From positions 95,136 through 159,135 of the forward strand of contig NZ_FNYS01000006.1 in NCBI RefSeq assembly GCF_900109075.1: a stretch of DNA of 64,000 nt, read 5' to 3'. Position 1 is the first letter of the stretch. Each line of letters opens with the position of its first letter. The notes under the pieces are model-generated. The model did no database searches and was not told the origin of the DNA. It saw only the letters and a program-made list of their open reading frames with translations. The position numbers were made by a program, and so were the translations under genes. This document shows, in pieces, positions 1-8,204 of this stretch. This stretch comes from Myroides marinus. Its GTDB lineage: Bacteria; Bacteroidota; Bacteroidia; Flavobacteriales; Flavobacteriaceae.

Positions 1-1162
1 GTATTTTATAGTTTTTCTCCTCTAATTCTTTAAAGAAGTCATTTAATCCAGTGAAAGACGCATTTCCGTCCCATACTAATGCTTTTTGTTCGTCTGTTAG
101 CTCGAAGTAAGGCTTATGGATAGGGAAGTCAAATTTGTAAGCATTGTTTACAAGTTGATCTCTATACCATCCCATCGATTCTCCTCTCCATGGAAATACA
201 GCGTTTTCGTATATAGAAAGTCCTGTATTAGGAATAACTAACTCTTCATCAATACCAATAATATTACCGTATCCATCACATGAAGGACAAGCACCATAAG
301 GATTGTTAAAGCTGAATAAGTGTACGTTTGGTTCTAAGAAAGTCTCACCATCTAGAGCGAAGTTGTTACTAAACTCTTTGCGTTTTTTGTCTTTTAAGTC
401 TTCTATATAACAGTAGCCTTTTCCTTCAAAGAAGGCAGTCTCAACTGAGTCTCCTAAGCGGTTATAGAAATCTTCGTCTTCACTTACTACGATACGATCA
501 ACTACTAAGTATACATTAGCAGCATCTACTTGATTTACTGTATCCTCACTGTTATCACTAATGTATTGATCTAAACGAAGTGTTTCTCCATTGACCAACA
601 CCCTAGCATATCCTTGTTGTAATAAGATGTTTAAGTACTCATAAAGCTCTCTATCTTCACCTAAGTCAATAGGAGAAAGAAGTAATAGCTTTGCGCCAAT
701 AGGAAGACTCTTAATGTAGTCTAATACATCAGTTACAGTGTCTTTCTTTACTTCTTCACCAGAGATAGGAGAGATAGTCTTTCCGATACGAGCATATAAT
801 AGTTTGATATAATCATATATCTCAGTAGAAGTACCGACAGTAGAACGCGCATTACTAGTGTTTACTTTTTGTTCAATAGCAATAGCAGGAGCAATTCCCT
901 TGATATATTCTACTTTAGGTTTATTGATACGACCTAAGAATTGTCGAGCATAAGAAGATAAACTCTCTACATATCGTCTCTGTCCTTCTGCGTATAAAGT
1001 ATCAAAAGCTAAGCTGGACTTACCAGAACCTGATAAACCTGTTATAACCACAAGATTATTACGTGGTATAACTACATCTATATCTTTAAGATTGTGCAGT
1101 TGTGCACCTTTGATTATTATATTCTTTTTTGGGTCTATATTGGATAAATCTCTTTTTTTCAT
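1..1162 (-). CDS. uvrA: Excinuclease ABC subunit A, 5' part (runs off the window)
   Basis: This is the N-terminal ~387 codons of UvrA, the damage-recognition ATPase of nucleotide excision repair. Translating the minus strand from the ATG at 1162 gives a first Walker A motif, GLSGSGKSSL, at about residues 42-51. It is followed by the UvrA signature stretch YVESLSSYARQFLG and by a zinc-binding CPSCDGYG near residue 300. The gene continues past the left edge of the window, so the second ATPase half is not seen. Identification is very secure; only the start could shift slightly. The upstream region is shared with nothing close by. Confidence 0.96.
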   Translation of the reverse strand, partial: MKKRDLSNIDPKKNIIIKGAQLHNLKDIDVVIPRNNLVVITGLSGSGKSSLAFDTLYAEGQRRYVESLSSYARQFLGRINKPKVEYIKGIAPAIAIEQKVNTSNARSTVGTSTEIYDYIKLLYARIGKTISPISGEEVKKDTVTDVLDYIKSLPIGAKLLLLSPIDLGEDRELYEYLNILLQQGYARVLVNGETLRLDQYISDNSEDTVNQVDAANVYLVVDRIVVSEDEDFYNRLGDSVETAFFEGKGYCYIEDLKDKKRKEFSNNFALDGETFLEPNVHLFSFNNPYGACPSCDGYGNIIGIDEELVIPNTGLSIYENAVFPWRGESMGWYRDQLVNNAYKFDFPIHKPYFELTDEQKALVWDGNASFTGLNDFFKELEEKNYKI

Positions 1163-1689
1163 AAAGCCTATAAAGGTTGAACACACAAAGATAAGGCTTT
1201 CTTTAGATTCTCTAAAGTTGATTAACTCATAATATTGACTAAAACATCATTATGCTATAATATTTAGCATTGGTGTTTATTAAAACTTTAGGACTATCAT
1301 CAAATCTAGTATACTATACTTCTTGGGGAACAAGAAAAGCTAATTATAACAAGTGTTTGCTTAGTATAGAGGGATGATAGGTGTATTTATAGAAAGAAGT
1401 AGGGAAGTAGGAAAAGTAATTTTATTGTGTTTTTCACAGTTAGTTATTCTATATATTGTGATTAATTCATTAGGATAAAATTAAGACTTGTGATTTTTGT
1501 TATAAATCGTATAATCAACCTTAAATGTTATATATTGACAAAGTAACCTCTTTAAAAAACTTTTATTTTTTATTTATTTTAACAAATATAATTTTATATA
1601 TTTGTCTCGTTAAACTATAAAAAATCAAAGCCTATAATACAAAATTACTTTATAAAAATCTATTTACAGTTTTAAAAAAGAAATTTGGT
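1163..1689. other. AT-rich intergenic region upstream of uvrA and the sigma gene
   Basis: About 530 bases with no credible ORF, between the divergent uvrA and sigma-factor genes. It must hold both promoters. A TATATTTG at 1597-1604 fits the Bacteroidetes -7 consensus TAnnTTTG and lies about 85 bases before the sigma-factor start, but I see no good TTTG -33 box at the right distance. Confidence 0.5.
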
Positions 1690-2277
1690 ATGGTATATTT
1701 AAATATGCCTGATGCTACTCTTGTTAATTATTATATTGCAGGAGGAGAAGAGGCGCTTGAGGTTTTGATCAAAAGACATCAGTCTAAGATTTATGGTTTT
1801 ATCTTTTCTAAAGTTTCAGATGCTGAACTAGCAAATGATATATTCCAAGACACATTTATTAAAGTAATTAATACCCTTAAATCGGGAAGATATAACGAAG
1901 AAGGTAAGTTCTTACCTTGGGTGATTCGCATTGCACATAACTTGGTAATGGATCACTACAGAAAAGAAAAAAGAGTTCAGTTTCAGTATGATTCTGACGA
2001 ATTGCCTATTTTTTCATTCATTAAGGATGATTCGAATACAATAGAAGGAGATCTTATACAAGGGCAAATTGAGGCAGACTTACATTTGCTATTAAAAGAA
2101 TTACCTGAAGATCAGAGACAAGTAATCACGATGCGTATGTATCAGGATTTGAGTTTCAAGGAGATAGCAGAACAAACTGATGTTAGTATCAATACTGCAC
2201 TTGGTAGAATGCGTTATGCGTTACTTAATTTAAGAAAATTAATTGACGAAAAAAATATTATTTTGACAGAGATATAA
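1690..2277 (+). CDS. RNA polymerase sigma factor, sigma-70 family (ECF-like)
   Basis: A 195-residue sigma factor with region 2 (about residues 25-95, including ELANDIFQDTFIKV and the -10 recognition helix IRIAHNLVMDHYRK) and region 4 (about residues 130-185, with a C-terminal helix-turn-helix at LSFKEIAEQTDVSINTALGR). This is the two-domain layout of ECF sigma factors, which direct RNA polymerase to a regulon of their own. An alternative start is the ATG at 1705 (MPDATL), which is closer to what I recall of flavobacterial homologues. No transmembrane anti-sigma gene follows; instead there is a 49-residue ORF 51 bases downstream that may be cotranscribed. The target regulon cannot be read from the sequence. 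Confidence 0.9.
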   Translation: MVYLNMPDATLVNYYIAGGEEALEVLIKRHQSKIYGFIFSKVSDAELANDIFQDTFIKVINTLKSGRYNEEGKFLPWVIRIAHNLVMDHYRKEKRVQFQYDSDELPIFSFIKDDSNTIEGDLIQGQIEADLHLLLKELPEDQRQVITMRMYQDLSFKEIAEQTDVSINTALGRMRYALLNLRKLIDEKNIILTEI

Positions 2278-2328
2278 TATTTACTCTTTTGTGTCGTTAT
2301 TATTGTAACAAATAGCAAAACGCCACAT

Positions 2329-2478
2329 ATGAAGAAAAATTACTTAACAAAACAGCCAAGTTTTACTTTACCTAAAGAAGAAACCATTAAATTCCTATTG
2401 AGCTATTCAAAAGGGTTAAGCTTAGTTGGGCTTAACGGCTTAATAAATAATCTATCGCTTTACTCGAAAGAGAACTAA
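2329..2478 (+). CDS. Small 49-residue protein downstream of the sigma factor
   Basis: A short ORF starting MKKNYLTKQPSFTLPKEE and ending in SLYSKEN. It is basic, without a membrane segment or signal peptide, and has a predicted amphipathic middle (ETIKFLLSYSKGLSLV). It follows the sigma gene by 51 bases and stops two bases before a strong rho-independent terminator, so the two very likely form one transcript. I recall similar short ORFs next to sigma factors in other flavobacteria, which supports it being real. A role as a small sigma partner is possible but is inference. Confidence 0.6.
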   Translation: MKKNYLTKQPSFTLPKEETIKFLLSYSKGLSLVGLNGLINNLSLYSKEN

Positions 2479-2479
2479 G

Positions 2480-2505
2480 AAGAGAGGCTTATGCCTCTCT
2501 TTTTT
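2480..2505 (+). terminator. Rho-independent terminator after the sigma-factor operon
   Basis: A perfect 9-bp stem AAGAGAGGC / GCCTCTCTT with loop TTAT is followed directly by a run of T. It lies two bases after the stop codon of the 49-residue ORF. Confidence 0.85.
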
Positions 2506-3097
2506 AATTTTCAATGAACAATGAGGAATTCCTGCGGCACTATATTGTGTCTTATATGTCAATGTAGAGACGCAATAGGCCATCATTCATAATATCCACT
2601 GGATATTCTTCTTACTGCCTCGTTTACCATAAATATTAATGCATTCTTTTTAGCATCATAGATATTGATTGTGTTATTATGTCGTATGGATATATACTAT
2701 ATAGATTTTATTAATCATCAAATCCTTTAATCTTAATTCAGACAAATATACGGAGAGTAATCACTCTGACATAGGAAGGGTCACACACGAAGCTCTATAC
2801 AGTGATTTCTTCACAATAACGAGTATAACTCTTCCCATTAATAAACATCACAGAATATTTGAATCTTTAAATCTGTGGTTGTTTATTTTTGTTAAAATCT
2901 GATTGTGTTTTTTGAGAAAGTTTAGAAATAAACTTTTGTAATAGGTAGAAAGTACCACTTTTGAATAGTGTAAGAATAAATTGGGGGAGTGAGTTGATTA
3001 AGAGTGAATTACAATTAAAATGTACGTAAAATAATTAAGTATTCAGAAATGAGATAGAAGAAGTTTAAAAACTGATTCTAGAAAATATAATAAAGCA
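2506..3097. other. Intergenic stretch with no recognised gene
   Basis: Nearly 600 bases lie between the terminators of the sigma operon and nth. I found no ORF of useful length and no recognisable RNA. The texture is patchy, with a more GC-rich part around 2530-2600, which suggests decayed sequence, but I cannot name it. Confidence 0.4.
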
Positions 3098-3128
3098 AAA
3101 AGGCTTGAAGAGATTACTTCAAGCCTTT
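3098..3128 (-). terminator. Terminator overlapping the 3' end of nth
   Basis: The stem AAAGGCTTGAAG / CTTCAAGCCTTT with a 6-base loop is built partly from the last codons of nth and its TAA. On the minus strand it ends in a T-rich stretch; on the plus strand TTTCTTTTTA follows, so it may also stop transcription from the other side. Confidence 0.7.
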
Positions 3129-3776
3129 CTTTTTATAGTATTCGTTGATAACGGTTTTTCTACCGATAACACTAGTGATAATATCTACTTCTAGATTCCA
3201 TCCACGAGCAGGAGAGTACTGTCTACCGTACCATACTAGCTGAAGGTGAAGTAAATTCCATTTGTCTTCAGGGAATAATCGTTTTGCATCCCTTTCTGTT
3301 TGTTCTACACTCTTGCCGTTAGAGAAGTTCCAGCGATACATCAATCTATGGATATGTGTATCTACAGGAAAGGCTGGTACTCCGAATGCTTGAGACATTA
3401 CCACACTAGCAGTCTTATGACCTACAGCAGGTAATTCTTCTAATGCCGCCATATCTTGAGGTACTTCACCATTATGCTTATCTATTAAGATTTGAGACAG
3501 CCCATAGATACCTTTAGACTTCATAGGAGATAAACCACATGGTCTGATAATGTCCTGGATTTCCTCAACTGATAATTTGACCATATCATAAGGATTATCA
3601 GCTTTAGCAAATAGTAGAGGAGTGATTTTGTTCACTCGTTCATCCGTACATTGTGCTGATAATAATACAGCTATCAGTAAGGTATAAGGGTCTTTATGAT
3701 CTAAAGGAATAGGCACTTCAGGATATAAAGCATCTAGAGTTTCCATTGCAAATTTTACCTTTTCGCTCTTCGTCAT
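3114..3776 (-). CDS. nth: Endonuclease III-type DNA glycosylase/AP lyase
   Basis: A 220-residue HhH-GPD glycosylase for base excision repair of oxidised pyrimidines. The helix-hairpin-helix is visible as LPAVGHKTASVV (about 115-126) with the catalytic Lys, and the catalytic Asp lies in FPVDTHIHRL (about 136-145). Length matches the family. The C-terminus, where E. coli Nth has four cysteines for a [4Fe-4S] cluster, reads YGRQYSPARGWNLEVD and carries none, so this enzyme should lack the cluster. The gene appears monocistronic and ends in its own terminator. The start ATG at 3776 is well supported by the family's usual N-terminus. Confidence 0.93.
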   Translation of the reverse strand: MTKSEKVKFAMETLDALYPEVPIPLDHKDPYTLLIAVLLSAQCTDERVNKITPLLFAKADNPYDMVKLSVEEIQDIIRPCGLSPMKSKGIYGLSQILIDKHNGEVPQDMAALEELPAVGHKTASVVMSQAFGVPAFPVDTHIHRLMYRWNFSNGKSVEQTERDAKRLFPEDKWNLLHLQLVWYGRQYSPARGWNLEVDIITSVIGRKTVINEYYKKKGLK

Positions 3777-3999
3777 TGTATATCATTTTTATAAAAGCGA
3801 ATATAGCCAAAAAAAGTTGTTGGCATTCTGTATTGCGATAGAGAATCTTGATATAGGTATAACGGTTTGAATGCAATAATCTTGAGTGTGTAAAAGGTGT
3901 GAAAAATAGAGTGAAAGTGTTATTTTTCTTTTAATCTTGTTAAAGAGTGGTTATAATCGAAGAAATACTAATATATTTATCCTTGTAAAACAATTTAAA

Positions 4000-5400
4000 A
4001 TGAAGAGATTAAGTATTTCCATAGTGGCGTTTTTATTGATGACTATTGGTTCTTTTGCACAAGAGAAGGAGTATAAGCCTCTGATCGATGTGTTCGTAAA
4101 AGATTATAATACTAATGATTACGATGATATCTATAAACATTTTTCTCCTTCTTTAAAAGAGGAGTTGCCTAGTGCTAAGGCAAAATCATTCTTTGTGGAG
4201 ATGAAAGAGAAACTGGGGAATATTAAGAGTATGGAGTTTTATGGATTAGATGATAACCGTTTAGCGCTATTTAAGACTGAGTTTGAAAATAATGAAGTAG
4301 CCTTACTTAATTTGGCTATGAATGATACAGGAGAGGTGATTGGTTTTAGAATCTTGGATATGCCTACTCCTAAGGATGACTCATTTAAAAAAATGAGTAT
4401 TGAGGAGATTATAGTGACTGAGACTCTTAATCTACCTGAAAAAGGTCAATATGCTATCGCATTAATCGACAATGATAAAGTAACTTATCACGGATTTAAA
4501 AATAACGGTAAAGATGTTAGGGTAGAAGACAATGCTGATAAGCAGTTTTCTGTGGCTAATTTAATGACTGTATTTACCTCTACTGTATTAGCACAGGCAG
4601 CGACTGATAAGAAGATAGAAATGACCTCTAATGTGAATAAATATTACGACTTTAATTTTAATAAGAACTTAAAGTTGCCTTTTATCGCATTGGCAAATCA
4701 CTCTTCGTTTGTACCTATGTTACCAGAAACATCATCTAAGTCAACTATGTCAGAAGATGATTTCTTAACTAAGTTTACTTCTACTCAGCTAGAGGAGTAC
4801 CTAGCAAATGATTTGACTATAGATAGTGCAAATTCAGAGAGAAGACAGAGTTTTTCGTTCTTAGGGTACGCTATTTTAGGAAACACTTTAAGTAAAGTAT
4901 ATAACACACCTTTTGATAAATTAATACAGGAGAATGTGTTTAATAAGTATAAAATGACTAACTCTTCTGTGTCTATTCCTAAGAAGAAAAAGAATATGGT
5001 AAAGGGAATTAGTTTAAACCACAAGGATGTTTATCCTATTCAAGTAGGAGCTTTATTACCATCGAGTGGAGGAATATCTACGGCAGAGGATATGGCAAAG
5101 TTCATACAGGCTGAATTTAATGAAAAGGATGCGGTGTTACAGTTAACTCAAAAACCTACACTGATCGTTTCTCCTAACTACTGGGTGAGCTTAGGATGGA
5201 AGATAGGCTATCCTTTTGAATCAGGAGAGCCTCTGTACTTTACTAGAGGTATTGATTCAGGATATTCTAATTATGTAGCATTTAATCCAGTTGCAAAAAA
5301 AGGTATCGTGATTCTATCAAATAGCTCTTCTGAGGCGGCTTTAAACGCTCTAGATGCATTGAGTTATAAATTAGTAGTCAAAGTATTTGAAGATAAATAA
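4000..5400 (+). CDS. Secreted beta-lactamase-fold protein with lost active-site motifs
   Basis: I place the start at the ATG at 4000, because the product then begins with a clean signal peptide, MKRLSISIVAFLLMTIGSFA. Residues about 25-125 resemble a small DUF3887-like (SnoaL-like) domain; residues about 140-465 resemble the class C beta-lactamase/penicillin-binding fold. Where active members have S-x-x-K (as in IGSITKTFT) this one has VANLMTVFT, so both Ser and Lys are replaced. The Y-x-N motif is replaced by FSF (FSFLGYAILG) and the third motif by GIDSGYSNY. It is therefore probably a non-catalytic, periplasmic or secreted binding protein. A strong terminator follows at once. Confidence 0.8.
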   Translation: MKRLSISIVAFLLMTIGSFAQEKEYKPLIDVFVKDYNTNDYDDIYKHFSPSLKEELPSAKAKSFFVEMKEKLGNIKSMEFYGLDDNRLALFKTEFENNEVALLNLAMNDTGEVIGFRILDMPTPKDDSFKKMSIEEIIVTETLNLPEKGQYAIALIDNDKVTYHGFKNNGKDVRVEDNADKQFSVANLMTVFTSTVLAQAATDKKIEMTSNVNKYYDFNFNKNLKLPFIALANHSSFVPMLPETSSKSTMSEDDFLTKFTSTQLEEYLANDLTIDSANSERRQSFSFLGYAILGNTLSKVYNTPFDKLIQENVFNKYKMTNSSVSIPKKKKNMVKGISLNHKDVYPIQVGALLPSSGGISTAEDMAKFIQAEFNEKDAVLQLTQKPTLIVSPNYWVSLGWKIGYPFESGEPLYFTRGIDSGYSNYVAFNPVAKKGIVILSNSSSEAALNALDALSYKLVVKVFEDK

Positions 5401-5401
5401 T

Positions 5402-5425
5402 AAAAGCTCCTAGATGGGAGCTTTT
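5402..5425 (+). terminator. Terminator after the beta-lactamase-fold gene
   Basis: Stem AAAAGCTCC / GGGAGCTTTT with loop TAGAT, starting directly after the stop codon. It is near-symmetric and could work in both directions. Confidence 0.8.
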
Positions 5426-5528
5426 ATGTTTTTAAGGGTATTGTGTTGATTAATAATAGAGTAGTGGAGAAGAAGGTACATCCATAGATTTAGTAGGACA
5501 AAAAAGTTTGATTATTTTCACTCTAAAG

Positions 5529-5559
5529 TTTGGAGATATGAATATTTGTGCTACATTTG
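5529..5559 (+). promoter_or_regulatory. Bacteroidetes-type promoter of tRNA-Ser
   Basis: TTTG at 5529-5532, a 19-base spacer and TACATTTG at 5552-5559 match the -33/-7 consensus of the Bacteroidetes primary sigma factor (TTTG-N19-TAnnTTTG). The tRNA begins 32 bases after the -7 box. Confidence 0.8.
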
Positions 5560-5590
5560 CACTCGCAATACGGAAGTAAAGCAGACCACT

Positions 5591-5675
5591 GGAGAAATGG
5601 CAGAGTGGTCGATTGCGGCAGTCTTGAAAACTGTTGACTGTAACAGGTCCGGGGGTTCGAATCCCTCTTTCTCCG
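5591..5675 (+). tRNA. tRNA-Ser (anticodon UGA)
   Basis: An 85-nt class II tRNA. The acceptor stem GGAGAAA pairs with TTTCTCC, with discriminator base G. The anticodon arm GCAGT-CTTGAAA-ACTGT gives anticodon TGA. There is a long variable arm, and the T arm carries GGTTCGAATCC. The 3' CCA is not encoded (CGA follows). Confidence 0.96.
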
Positions 5676-5687
5676 CGAAATTATAAG

Positions 5688-5713
5688 AAGCTACCAATTA
5701 GGTAGCTTTTTTT
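5688..5713 (+). terminator. Terminator of tRNA-Ser
   Basis: Stem AAGCTACC / GGTAGCTT with loop AATTA, followed by a T tract, 12 bases after the tRNA. Confidence 0.85.
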
Positions 5714-5789
5714 GTATATATAAGTTATTGTTATTCAGTACTCTATATCTAAAGTAGAGTATTTTAGGATCAGGTTCAAAAGTTGGGGA

Positions 5790-6782
5790 CTACGCAAAAA
5801 GTTTAGTTAATCTGAACAGAAAAAAGGACTTATCTCTTACACCTCTATACATCATTCTAAAGTACTTAATTTTAGCATTAAAGGACTCCGCAGAGGCATT
5901 GGTACTTCTGTCATTGAAGTAGTTTAATATATCTGCATAATGTAACATAAATGTTTTAGTTACCGTATTAAATTGTTTAATGTTCGTATTTTCTACTTGA
6001 TTGAACCAATAGGCAAGTTTGGTCATAGCGACTTCCTTTGGAATAAGTTGATTGTATATTGCTCTTAACTTGTTTGTTAAGCCATATGCTTGTTCAATTT
6101 CGGGATATAATTCAAATAATAGTTTAGCTCTATCTTGTTGGTCTATTGTCCAGTTATTAGGGCTTTTATATAGTAAATGTCTAGATCGAGCTAATAATTG
6201 TTTTTTTGTATCTCCATTGGATAAGGTATCAGGAGTATAGGTTTCATTTGTACCCTTAGCCTGGATAATAGCATTATTTTCATTATCCATTTCAATCCAA
6301 CGATGTTTAATTCTAATATTCTGAAGTGCTTCGCTAGCAAGTTTTTGCACGTGGAAACGATCGATAACTTGTATAGCGTTCGTGAAGCATTTTTTTGCTA
6401 TCTGTTTCATAGAACCAGCCATATCAAGGGTTATTTCTTTTACTTTTTTTCTAAGGGATTGGGGGATTTTTAATAGATGTTCTACAACTGTTTCAGATTT
6501 TGTTCCTTTTACAACAGCAACAATGGTGTTTTTCTTGCCTTTTCCAGCTTTAGAGGTAATGATGGTATATAATTCTCCTTTAGACAAACAGACTTCGTCT
6601 ATGGATAGTTTTTCTTTAATATTCTGTGGGTATAATAACCAATCTTTGGCGTGCTCTCGTTGATTCCAAGTCTTAAACTCGCTGGTTTTATTTTTGTATT
6701 GACGTTGGAATTTCTTCCCGTCAACTCCAAATAATTCACCTATAGCTTTACAACTAAGTATTTTAGTATCGGCTAATTTTTT
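5790..6782 (-). CDS. ISAon1-type transposase, catalytic part (orfB)
   Basis: DDE transposase of the ISL3/ISAon1 type. The open frame runs from just after a TAA at 6783-6785 to the stop at 5790, with no ATG near its beginning; a TTG at 6587 is the first common start codon but would cut off conserved sequence. Motifs include ITLDMAGSMKQIAKKCF, VIDRFHVQKLASEAL and, near the end, TNASAESFNAKIKYF. The frame opens exactly at an A8 run in the end of orfA, so it is most likely made as a fusion by slippage. The protein cuts and rejoins the element ends. Confidence 0.85.
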   Translation of the reverse strand, partial: KKLADTKILSCKAIGELFGVDGKKFQRQYKNKTSEFKTWNQREHAKDWLLYPQNIKEKLSIDEVCLSKGELYTIITSKAGKGKKNTIVAVVKGTKSETVVEHLLKIPQSLRKKVKEITLDMAGSMKQIAKKCFTNAIQVIDRFHVQKLASEALQNIRIKHRWIEMDNENNAIIQAKGTNETYTPDTLSNGDTKKQLLARSRHLLYKSPNNWTIDQQDRAKLLFELYPEIEQAYGLTNKLRAIYNQLIPKEVAMTKLAYWFNQVENTNIKQFNTVTKTFMLHYADILNYFNDRSTNASAESFNAKIKYFRMMYRGVRDKSFFLFRLTKLFA

Positions 6783-7116
6783 TTAAGAACTCCGAAAACT
6801 CTTTAGTCATTCGGGTTCCTTCAGCAATCACATTCCAATCTCTAGCGATTATTTCTCCTGTTTGTTTATCTGTCCAGCGACGACGTTGAACATGCAGTTT
6901 TACTGATTTCCCACGTAATGGAAAATCTTCGATGGTAGTCATAGGATAAAATCCTTTGGAAACTAATTGTGTATCTGGAAGTTGATGACCATAATCGTTT
7001 TTTTCTTCGAAGTAAATATCTAAACGACTATTTAATTCTTCAACTTTTGTAATATTGAAATGCTCTACCAAGTACTCAGGTAGGATTAGTTTTAGTATTT
7101 CTTTGCTATCCATCAT
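6763..7116 (-). CDS. ISAon1-type transposase N-terminal region protein (orfA)
   Basis: A 117-residue protein ending in EFLKKISRY. It matches what I know as the N-terminal region protein of ISAon1-type elements: a helical start followed by a basic stretch (KLHVQRRRWTDKQTGEIIAR), probably DNA binding. It overlaps orfB by 20 bases. Shifting the frame by one base at the A8 run (plus-strand T8, 6777-6784) joins the two into one transposase. Start at 7116; an ATG at 7113 is equally possible. Confidence 0.8.
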   Translation of the reverse strand: MMDSKEILKLILPEYLVEHFNITKVEELNSRLDIYFEEKNDYGHQLPDTQLVSKGFYPMTTIEDFPLRGKSVKLHVQRRRWTDKQTGEIIARDWNVIAEGTRMTKEFSEFLKKISRY

Positions 7117-7202
7117 GGTGCAAATATATTATTTTACAACTTCCTCCCCAACTTTTGCGCTTGACCCGTTCTACTCTCAGAACAACGTTTGAACATAAAA
7201 AG

Positions 7203-7395
7203 GGATCAGTGACCAAAGTTGGGGACTAGAAAAAAAGTTTAGTTAATCTAAAAAGAAAAACTTCTTATCTATAACCCCTCTATACATCATCATACGGAAG
7301 TATTTAATTTTTGAATTAAACGATTCAACAGAAGTATTCGTACTTCTATTATTAAAGTAATTAATGATTTCGTTATAGTGTACGTTAAAAGAAGA
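7203..7395 (-). mobile_element. Decayed second ISAon1-type copy, 3' fragment
   Basis: A terminal inverted repeat (7203-7225, ending CCAAAGTTGGGGA) is followed by about 150 bases whose minus-strand translation reads NRSTNTSVESFNSKIKYF, homologous to the transposase C-terminus next door but clearly diverged. One extra Met codon and a one-base deletion break the frame near the end. The other end of the element is missing. It lies only 35 bases from the intact copy, so insertions have stacked here. Confidence 0.75.
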
Positions 7396-7401
7396 AGGGG
7401 G

Positions 7402-7460
7402 AGGAAGCTACACAAATTGGTGTAAAAGTAACAGGGAAAACAGTAGAAGTGTTACTGTAA
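7402..7460 (+). pseudogene. 3' remnant of an unknown gene
   Basis: After the IS remnant, an open frame with no start codes for about 19 residues, ending GVKVTGKTVEVLL and then TAA. It looks like the last codons of a larger gene cut off by the IS insertion. The parent family is not recognisable from so little sequence. Confidence 0.3.
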
Positions 7461-7516
7461 TTAGTTTAGGCAGGGGGTGTGGATGAAATAAAAAAACAAA
7501 CAAAAGCTAATAAATA

Positions 7517-8071
7517 ATGAAACAAGAATTAAATAAAGAATTTTATAAAACGATTGGATTTGCAGTGTCTATATTTGTATTGACATTTTTCTTTCTTAAA
7601 GAATATGTTTTCCAATCTTCTTCAATTTTAGGAAGTCTTTTTTCTAGTATTATAGGTGTACTTTTAACTTTTGGTCTAACATGGTTCTTAAAAAATAGAA
7701 GCCTCTTTCAAAAGATAATTGTTCTTCTGATTTATGTTATTTTTATTGCGGTTTTTACTTACTCAAAAAAAAACAATTCAATAACGGATGCTCCTGTTAG
7801 TAAAACAAATATAAATTCTGTCTGTGGTAACTGGATTGTAAAGGAAAATGATTTAATTCTTAAATTGGATATTAATAGTGAGGAAATGAGGATGAACTTT
7901 TATCCAAATAATAAGCAATTGGTTTTTGAGTATGAAATAAAAGGTCAAGTAATTGATTTTTTTAATGATGAGGATGTGTCTAACTTTCAGTGGGAAATTT
8001 TAAAGCTGACAAATGATTCATTAGTTGTACTTGAAAAAAAACAGATTTTAAAATTTAAAAAGGAAAAATAA
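7517..8071 (+). CDS. Membrane protein of unknown function with C-terminal beta-rich domain
   Basis: 184 residues. Residues about 12-27, 36-57 and 63-83 are hydrophobic and should form three membrane helices. Residues about 97-184 are soluble, with alternating strands (GNWIVKENDLILKLDINSEE), reminiscent of lipocalin-like fold domains of unknown role. The gene is trapped between two IS remnants. I do not recognise the family. The position, after a truncated gene and before another small orphan membrane gene, is typical of immunity or accessory genes but does not prove that role. Confidence 0.65.
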   Translation: MKQELNKEFYKTIGFAVSIFVLTFFFLKEYVFQSSSILGSLFSSIIGVLLTFGLTWFLKNRSLFQKIIVLLIYVIFIAVFTYSKKNNSITDAPVSKTNINSVCGNWIVKENDLILKLDINSEEMRMNFYPNNKQLVFEYEIKGQVIDFFNDEDVSNFQWEILKLTNDSLVVLEKKQILKFKKEK

Positions 8072-8090
8072 GGGTAAATTAGAATCAATC

Positions 8091-8140
8091 CTAAAAGTTG
8101 TGTTTAAGCATAAAGTTTAGCTAATCTTTATAGGGAAAAA
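8091..8140 (-). mobile_element. Terminal scar of a third ISAon1-type copy
   Basis: CTAAAAGTTG, then ATAAAGTTTAGCTAATCT and a purine-rich tail line up with the ends of the two copies at 5775-5825 and 7212-7260 (AAAAGTTGGGG, AAAGTTTAGTTAATCT). About 50 bases remain, with no coding capacity. Confidence 0.6.
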
Positions 8141-8204
8141 TCAATGTTGTACGTCACTTTATCGAACAAACCCGTAAACAAACAAATACTATACTACAAA
8201 CTCT

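Larger units (their letters stand above)
5767..7167 (-). mobile_element. ISAon1-type insertion sequence (ISL3-like), about 1.4 kb
   Basis: The element is bounded by imperfect 23-bp inverted repeats at 5767-5789 and 7145-7167; both share the inner sequence CAAAAGTTGGGGA. Inside are two minus-strand ORFs, a transposase N-terminal region protein and a DDE transposase. The flanking bases do not show an identical 8-bp target duplication, so one side may have been rearranged. It inserted about 90 bases downstream of tRNA-Ser. Confidence 0.8.
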
